Positions 59,862 to 64,000 of a stretch of DNA of 64,000 bases are shown here, piece after piece. Every line of letters begins with the position of its first letter. Position 1 is the first letter of the stretch. The notes beneath the pieces were generated by a model that had not been told where the DNA came from, made no database searches, and was given only the letters and a program-made list of their open reading frames with translations. The position numbers and the translations under genes are program-made. Origin of the DNA: Marinomonas arctica (GTDB lineage Bacteria; Pseudomonadota; Gammaproteobacteria; Pseudomonadales; Marinomonadaceae); the NCBI RefSeq assembly GCF_003259225.1, contig NZ_QHJF01000024.1, forward strand, positions 1 to 64,000. The letters are read 5' to 3'.

Positions 59862-60596
59862 TTACGCTTCAGTCGCTTCGCTTACTTCAACGAATTCATC
59901 AGCAGTACCAGCTGTCGCATTACGACCTTCTAGAACCGCATCAGCAAAAGCACCAACGTACAACTGAACAGCACGAATAGCGTCATCGTTAGCAGGGATA
60001 ATGTAATCAACACCATCTGGATTACTGTTTGTATCAACGATACCGATAACAGGAATACCTAATTTGTTTGCTTCTTTGATCGCAATACGCTCATGATCAA
60101 CGTCAACGACAAACAATACATCTGGAAGACCGCCCATATCCTTGATACCACCCATAGAAAGCTCAAGTTTTTCAAGCTCGCGAGTACGCATCAAAGCTTC
60201 TTTTTTAGTCAGCTTATCGAATGTACCATCAGACATTTGTGTTTCAAGCTCACGTAGACGCTTGATAGACGCACGAATGGTTTTGTAGTTAGTCAACATA
60301 CCACCTAACCAACGGTGGTTAACGTATGGCATACCAGAGCGAGCAGCTTGCTCTTTGATCGTTTTAGATGCGGCACGCTTAGTACCAACAAACAATACCT
60401 TGTTTTTGTTCTCAGCCATTTTTTTAACAAGCTCAAGAGCGTTGTTAAGAGCTGGAACTGTGTGCTCAAGGTTAATGATGTGAATCTTGTTACGAGCACC
60501 GAAAATGAAAGGCTTCATTTTTGGGTTCCAGTAACGAGTTTGGTGACCGAAGTGTGAACCAACCAATAATAGGTCGCGCATAGAAACTGTAGGCAT
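59862..60596 (-). CDS. rpsB: 30S ribosomal protein S2
   Basis: S2 binds late on the small subunit. [41 protein letters not shown] and [41 protein letters not shown] and [27 protein letters not shown] are typical. Length 244 is normal. It is the first gene of rpsB-tsf. Confidence 0.98.
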
Positions 60597-60767
60597 TTTA
60601 CTATCCTTTAAATTTGGGTTATATGTGCTTACCAGCTAAAAGCGTCAATCGAACAAGGTTTAAAGCAACCTAAGACACCCAAGACACTTTTATTTAATTG
60701 CGGCAAGATCGTTGATTTTAAAAAAACGCTTGTTTTAGGTACAATCCTAACAAGCGGGCGTTTTATA
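60597..60767 (-). promoter_or_regulatory. rpsB promoter and long 5' leader
   Basis: On the minus strand a -10 TATAAA (60767-60762) is followed by a G+C-rich discriminator (ACGCCCGC), as in ribosomal-protein promoters; no good -35 is clear. The inferred leader is about 155 nt. It starts with a hairpin (CGCTTGTTAGG with CCT..AACAAGCG, 60758-60729). E. coli rpsB also has a long leader used for S2 autoregulation; the same is inferred here. Confidence 0.5.
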
Positions 60768-60893
60768 CCACATTCAACGACAAACCAAAAGACTTGAACG
60801 TGTTTTTACACATCATTTGAAGCGCGTTTTTTTCCATGAGAGAGGCGATTCTGGCGCTCAAGTCATGTAGAATGTCTCGCAACTTACTCTCAA
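60768..60893. other. Intergenic DNA between rpsB promoter and MITE-like element
   Basis: No gene, terminator or clear promoter for map was seen in these bases. They contain the region upstream of the rpsB -10. Confidence 0.4.
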
Positions 60894-61082
60894 TGAGACC
60901 TTCGCACGGCGTCGCGAGCAAAGTCAAGACGAGGCAAGAACAGACGAAAGGCGGATAACTACATGGATGTAGTTATTAGGGCGACGCAGGAAGCCAAAGC
61001 CGAGCTTATGGGTTATAAATGAGCATTTTGAGTCTGTTTTTAACAAAGTATTGACGAGCACAGTAGTCGTGCAAAGGTCTCA
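60894..61082. mobile_element. MITE-like element, about 189 bp
   Basis: Ends are inverted repeats: TGAGACCTTCGCACG (60894-60908) and, reverse complemented, TGAGACCTTTGCACG (61082-61068), matching 14 of 15. In the middle a perfect 10-bp hairpin ATAACTACAT/ATGTAGTTAT (60955-60976) is present. There is no ORF of note. This is the layout of a miniature inverted-repeat element or dispersed intergenic repeat. Target-site duplications were not evident. Its right end lies 34 bp before map, so it may carry the map promoter. Confidence 0.5.
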
Positions 61083-61116
61083 ATATAGACATAAACCTAT
61101 CTAAGACACCTACATT

Positions 61117-61974
61117 ATGAGCAATGAAATACTACAGAAAGTTGAAGCATTAACCCAAAATGGCCGCATTGAAGTGCCAAGCTGGACGCCTCGTCCTGCT
61201 GCAACGCGCTTCACCGACATCAGCGATATTGAAGGCATGCGTACCGCTGGCAAACTGGCTGCAGATGTTTTAGTCATGCTCGAAGAATTTATTGTGCCTG
61301 GCGTGACGACCGAACAAATTGATATCATTGCCCACAACTACATCGTTGAAGTACAAGGCGCTATTCCAGCTCCCCTCAACTATCATGGTTTTCCAAAATC
61401 ATGCTGCACTTCAGTCAACGACGTTATTTGTCACGGCATCCCAAACGACAAGCCACTCAAAAAAGGCGATGTCGTTAACGTCGACATCACCATTATCAAA
61501 GATGGTTATTACGGCGATACCAGTAAAATGTTTTTTGCCGGCCCGGCCCTCTCCCATGCAGAGCGTCTTGCCCAAGTCACTCAAGAATGTCTTTACCTTG
61601 CCATTGATATGGTAAAACCCGGTGTACGCCTTGGTGATATCGGCGCTGCGATTTCCGCCCACGCACACAAACACCATTATTCCGTGGTCGAGGAATACTG
61701 TGGGCATGGCGTTGGCACAACGTTTCATGGCGAACCGCAAGTAGCACATTATGGTAAAGCAGGAACTGGGGTGATGTTAGAAGAAGGCATGACATTGACC
61801 ATAGAACCCATGATTAATGCAGGTAAAAAACAGGTGAAACATACTGGCCCGGATAACTGGATCGCTAAAACCAAAGACGGCCGATTGTCTGCACAATACG
61901 AGCACACCTTACTGGTTACCGCAAATGGTGTTGAAGTACTTACTCGTCGACCTGAAGAAACGCGCTTCGCTTAA
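61117..61974 (+). CDS. map: Methionine aminopeptidase
   Basis: Map removes the initiator methionine. NYHGFPKSCCTSVNDVICHGIP, the metal residues in VVNVDITIIKDGYYGDTSKMF (two Asp), GHGVGTTFHGEPQVAHYG (His), TLTIEPMINAGK (Glu) and SAQYEHTLLVT (Glu) are intact. The protein is 285 residues, about 20 longer than E. coli at the N-terminus (before RPAATRFTDISDIEGMRTAGKLAA). Divergent from rpsB and followed by glnD, as is common. Confidence 0.97.
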   Translation: MSNEILQKVEALTQNGRIEVPSWTPRPAATRFTDISDIEGMRTAGKLAADVLVMLEEFIVPGVTTEQIDIIAHNYIVEVQGAIPAPLNYHGFPKSCCTSVNDVICHGIPNDKPLKKGDVVNVDITIIKDGYYGDTSKMFFAGPALSHAERLAQVTQECLYLAIDMVKPGVRLGDIGAAISAHAHKHHYSVVEEYCGHGVGTTFHGEPQVAHYGKAGTGVMLEEGMTLTIEPMINAGKKQVKHTGPDNWIAKTKDGRLSAQYEHTLLVTANGVEVLTRRPEETRFA

Positions 61975-62066
61975 ATGAAGCGCGATACCTTTTGGGTTTA
62001 CCGCTATGTAGCATCCCAACAAATCAAACAGTACTAACATAATTATTTATTCTTCGAGGCTTTTGT

Positions 62067-64000
62067 ATGGACTTCCCTGCTTTTCCAGACGCTCCGCCAC
62101 TTCTTACTCAGGAAGAAAAACAAGAGCTAGCCCAACCAAGCTGCTCAGTTTCACGCTACCGAGCCATTATTGAAGAAAAAACTCACCTTTATAACGATTT
62201 TTTTCATTCTCTCCATCCGATAGAAAAACTCGTAAAGGGGTTATCATCTTTTTACGATGAAATTATGTTAGCTGCATGGACCGCCAAAGGCTTATCTATA
62301 GAAAACAATGTCAGTCTTGTTGCTGTCGGAGGATATGGGCGGAGTGAGCTTCACCCCAAATCCGATATCGATTTACTTATCTTAATCGATAACGAAGCGC
62401 TGGCGCCTAAAGACAAAATAGAAGCCTTTATCACCTTCCTATGGGATATCAATTTAGACGTCGGTCACAGCGTTCGAACCATCGACGAATGCACCGAGAT
62501 GGCGGCAAAAGACATCACCATTATCACCAATCTAATTGAGTCACGCACACTCACTGGCCCAGTCGATCTATTAGCCACCCTGAAACTGCATGTTGATATC
62601 TCGCAAATGTGGGATGGCCACTCGTTTTATCAAGCCAAGCTTGCAGAGCAAAAACAACGTCATGCTAAGTATCAAAACACGGCCTACAACCTAGAACCCA
62701 ATTTAAAGGAATGCCCAGGTGGGCTCAGGGACATGCAAGTCATTGACTGGGTAGCAAAGCGCCACTTACACACGCATCGACTGAGCGCTTTAATTGAAAA
62801 GCATTTCTTATCTGAAGACGAATACATCCAACTAAAAGGCGCCGTCAGTCATTTATGGCGGATTCGCTGGGCCTTACATATGGTTGCAGGGCGTAAAGAA
62901 GACCGCTTACTCTTTGACCATCAGAGAACGCTAGCCAAACTATTTGGCTTTGACGACGACGACCTAAAGCGCAACGTAGAACGCTTCATGCAAGGCTATT
63001 ATCAAAGCGTGGCCGCCATTCAACAACTTAACGATCTGCTATTGCAGCACTTTGAAGAGTCCTTTTTAACCAAGGACGCCATCAATAGCATCGAAGTGAT
63101 CAACGACCACTTCCAAACCGTTAACGGTCAGCTAGAGGCTCGTTCTACTACGCTGTTTCAAGATAACCCTTCGAGCATGCTGGAAATATATGTTCTATTG
63201 GGCTCCCATGAAGACATCAAGGGTATTCGCGCCAATACAATGAGACAGCTGCGGGATAACCTTGATTTAGTTGACGACGAATTTAGAAACAACAAAAAAA
63301 ATACCGCTCTATTTCTGGACATCATATCCAGTCGATATAGACTCACCAGTATTTTGAGATCCATGAAACACCTAGGATTGCTTGGACGTTATTTACCCGA
63401 GTTTGGCGCGATAATCGGTCAAATGCAGCACGATCTTTTTCATATCTACACGGTCGATGCCCACACACTCCAACTGGTTGAAAACCTACGCCGCCTCTGG
63501 TTGCCGGAATTTAAACAAAAATTCCCAATTTCAGCGCAAGCCATTCGCCACGTTGCAAAAGTCGAGCTGCTTTATATCGCAGGTCTATATCATGACATAG
63601 CAAAAGGTCGCGGTGGTGATCATTCAGAACTCGGCTGTGTCGATGCCCAAGCGTTTTGTGAACGCCATGGACTCTCCAAACGAGACACTGAACTTGTTGT
63701 TTGGTTAGTCAGAAACCATCTGTTCATGTCGGTTACCGCACAACGCAAAGACATTTCGGACCCTGAAGTGATCTGGGAATTTGCCAGCTACGTAAAGGAT
63801 CAAGAGCACCTAGATTATCTATTTATCTTGACAGTTGCCGATATTAACGCAACAAACCCGACCATGTGGAACAGCTGGCGAGCCTCCTTGATGCGCCAAC
63901 TTTATTTAGAAACCAAACGCGCTCTTCGTCGTGGACTGGATTTCCCGATTGATGCAGACATGATTAGTGATGAGCATAAACAGCGTGCCTTAGAGATCAT
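62067..64000 (+). CDS. glnD: Bifunctional PII uridylyltransferase/uridylyl-removing enzyme GlnD (partial)
   Basis: GlnD modifies the PII nitrogen sensors according to glutamine. ATG at 62067 has GAGG 8 nt upstream, and the frame is open to the right edge (about 644 codons; the family has about 870-890). The nucleotidyltransferase site VGGYGRSELHPKSDIDLLIL (about residue 89) and AYNLEPNLKECPGGLRDMQVIDW are present. The HD domain HDIAKGRGGDHSELG (about 510) and its downstream part are visible; the ACT domains lie outside the window. Confidence 0.96.
   Translation, partial: MDFPAFPDAPPLLTQEEKQELAQPSCSVSRYRAIIEEKTHLYNDFFHSLHPIEKLVKGLSSFYDEIMLAAWTAKGLSIENNVSLVAVGGYGRSELHPKSDIDLLILIDNEALAPKDKIEAFITFLWDINLDVGHSVRTIDECTEMAAKDITIITNLIESRTLTGPVDLLATLKLHVDISQMWDGHSFYQAKLAEQKQRHAKYQNTAYNLEPNLKECPGGLRDMQVIDWVAKRHLHTHRLSALIEKHFLSEDEYIQLKGAVSHLWRIRWALHMVAGRKEDRLLFDHQRTLAKLFGFDDDDLKRNVERFMQGYYQSVAAIQQLNDLLLQHFEESFLTKDAINSIEVINDHFQTVNGQLEARSTTLFQDNPSSMLEIYVLLGSHEDIKGIRANTMRQLRDNLDLVDDEFRNNKKNTALFLDIISSRYRLTSILRSMKHLGLLGRYLPEFGAIIGQMQHDLFHIYTVDAHTLQLVENLRRLWLPEFKQKFPISAQAIRHVAKVELLYIAGLYHDIAKGRGGDHSELGCVDAQAFCERHGLSKRDTELVVWLVRNHLFMSVTAQRKDISDPEVIWEFASYVKDQEHLDYLFILTVADINATNPTMWNSWRASLMRQLYLETKRALRRGLDFPIDADMISDEHKQRALEI

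Overview
This window is a 64 kb piece of a gammaproteobacterial chromosome of moderate-to-low G+C content. The gene orders (rpsB-tsf-pyrH-frr-uppS-cdsA-dxr-rseP-bamA-skp-lpxD-fabZ-lpxA-lpxB-rnhB-dnaE-accA-tilS and pyrG-eno-ftsB-ispD-ispF-truD-surE-pcm-nlpD-rpoS) are those of gammaproteobacteria. Together with queG, luxS, msrPQ and a vanAB/vanR locus they suggest a marine Oceanospirillales member, most like Marinomonas; the genus is an inference from overall resemblance, not from a search. No prophage, insertion sequence with a transposase, CRISPR array or tRNA gene was found.

Layout. Positions 1-147 hold the minus-strand promoter and antiterminated leader of an rRNA operon whose 16S gene lies off the left edge. 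Next come msrPQ (periplasmic methionine sulfoxide repair), pssA, hemL and a CLC chloride protein (1-5.8 kb). Two Lrp/AsnC regulators sit beside amino-acid transporters (YjeH-like, RhtB-like, EamA-like), with luxS, then ilvIH (5.8-13 kb). An unusual 440-bp intergenic stretch with a possible 20-codon leader ORF precedes a small unknown gene, queG and tesB. The molybdenum cofactor cluster moaA-moaB-moeA follows, then a degenerate HepT-like orphan, a LysR regulator, serB and a divergent SMP/AhpA-type membrane protein with a cyclase-like tail (15.8-22.7 kb).

From 22.8 to 32.8 kb all genes run on the minus strand: pyrG, eno, ftsB, ispD, ispF, truD, surE, pcm, a DUF368/PopT gene, nlpD and rpoS. From 33 to 40.4 kb there is an accessory aromatic-acid block: vanA-vanB (vanillate O-demethylase), divergent vanR with three copies of the palindrome ATTGGATCCAAT, a small unknown gene, a P-loop kinase, and an aaeXAB-like efflux operon. 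From 40.5 to 60.8 kb lies the core translation/envelope supercluster on the minus strand, driven from a promoter upstream of rpsB. Map and glnD (cut by the right edge) diverge from it, separated by a 190-bp MITE-like element.

Most of the window is well-conserved core genome. The stronger novelty candidates are the MITE-like element at 60894-61082, the SMP/cyclase-like fusion at 21276, the HepT-like protein lacking its catalytic His at 18645 with a hairpin in its leader, the 20-codon ORF at 13129, the 18-bp perfect inverted repeat at 32906, and the operator layout of the vanillate locus. No clearly new multi-gene system is visible.
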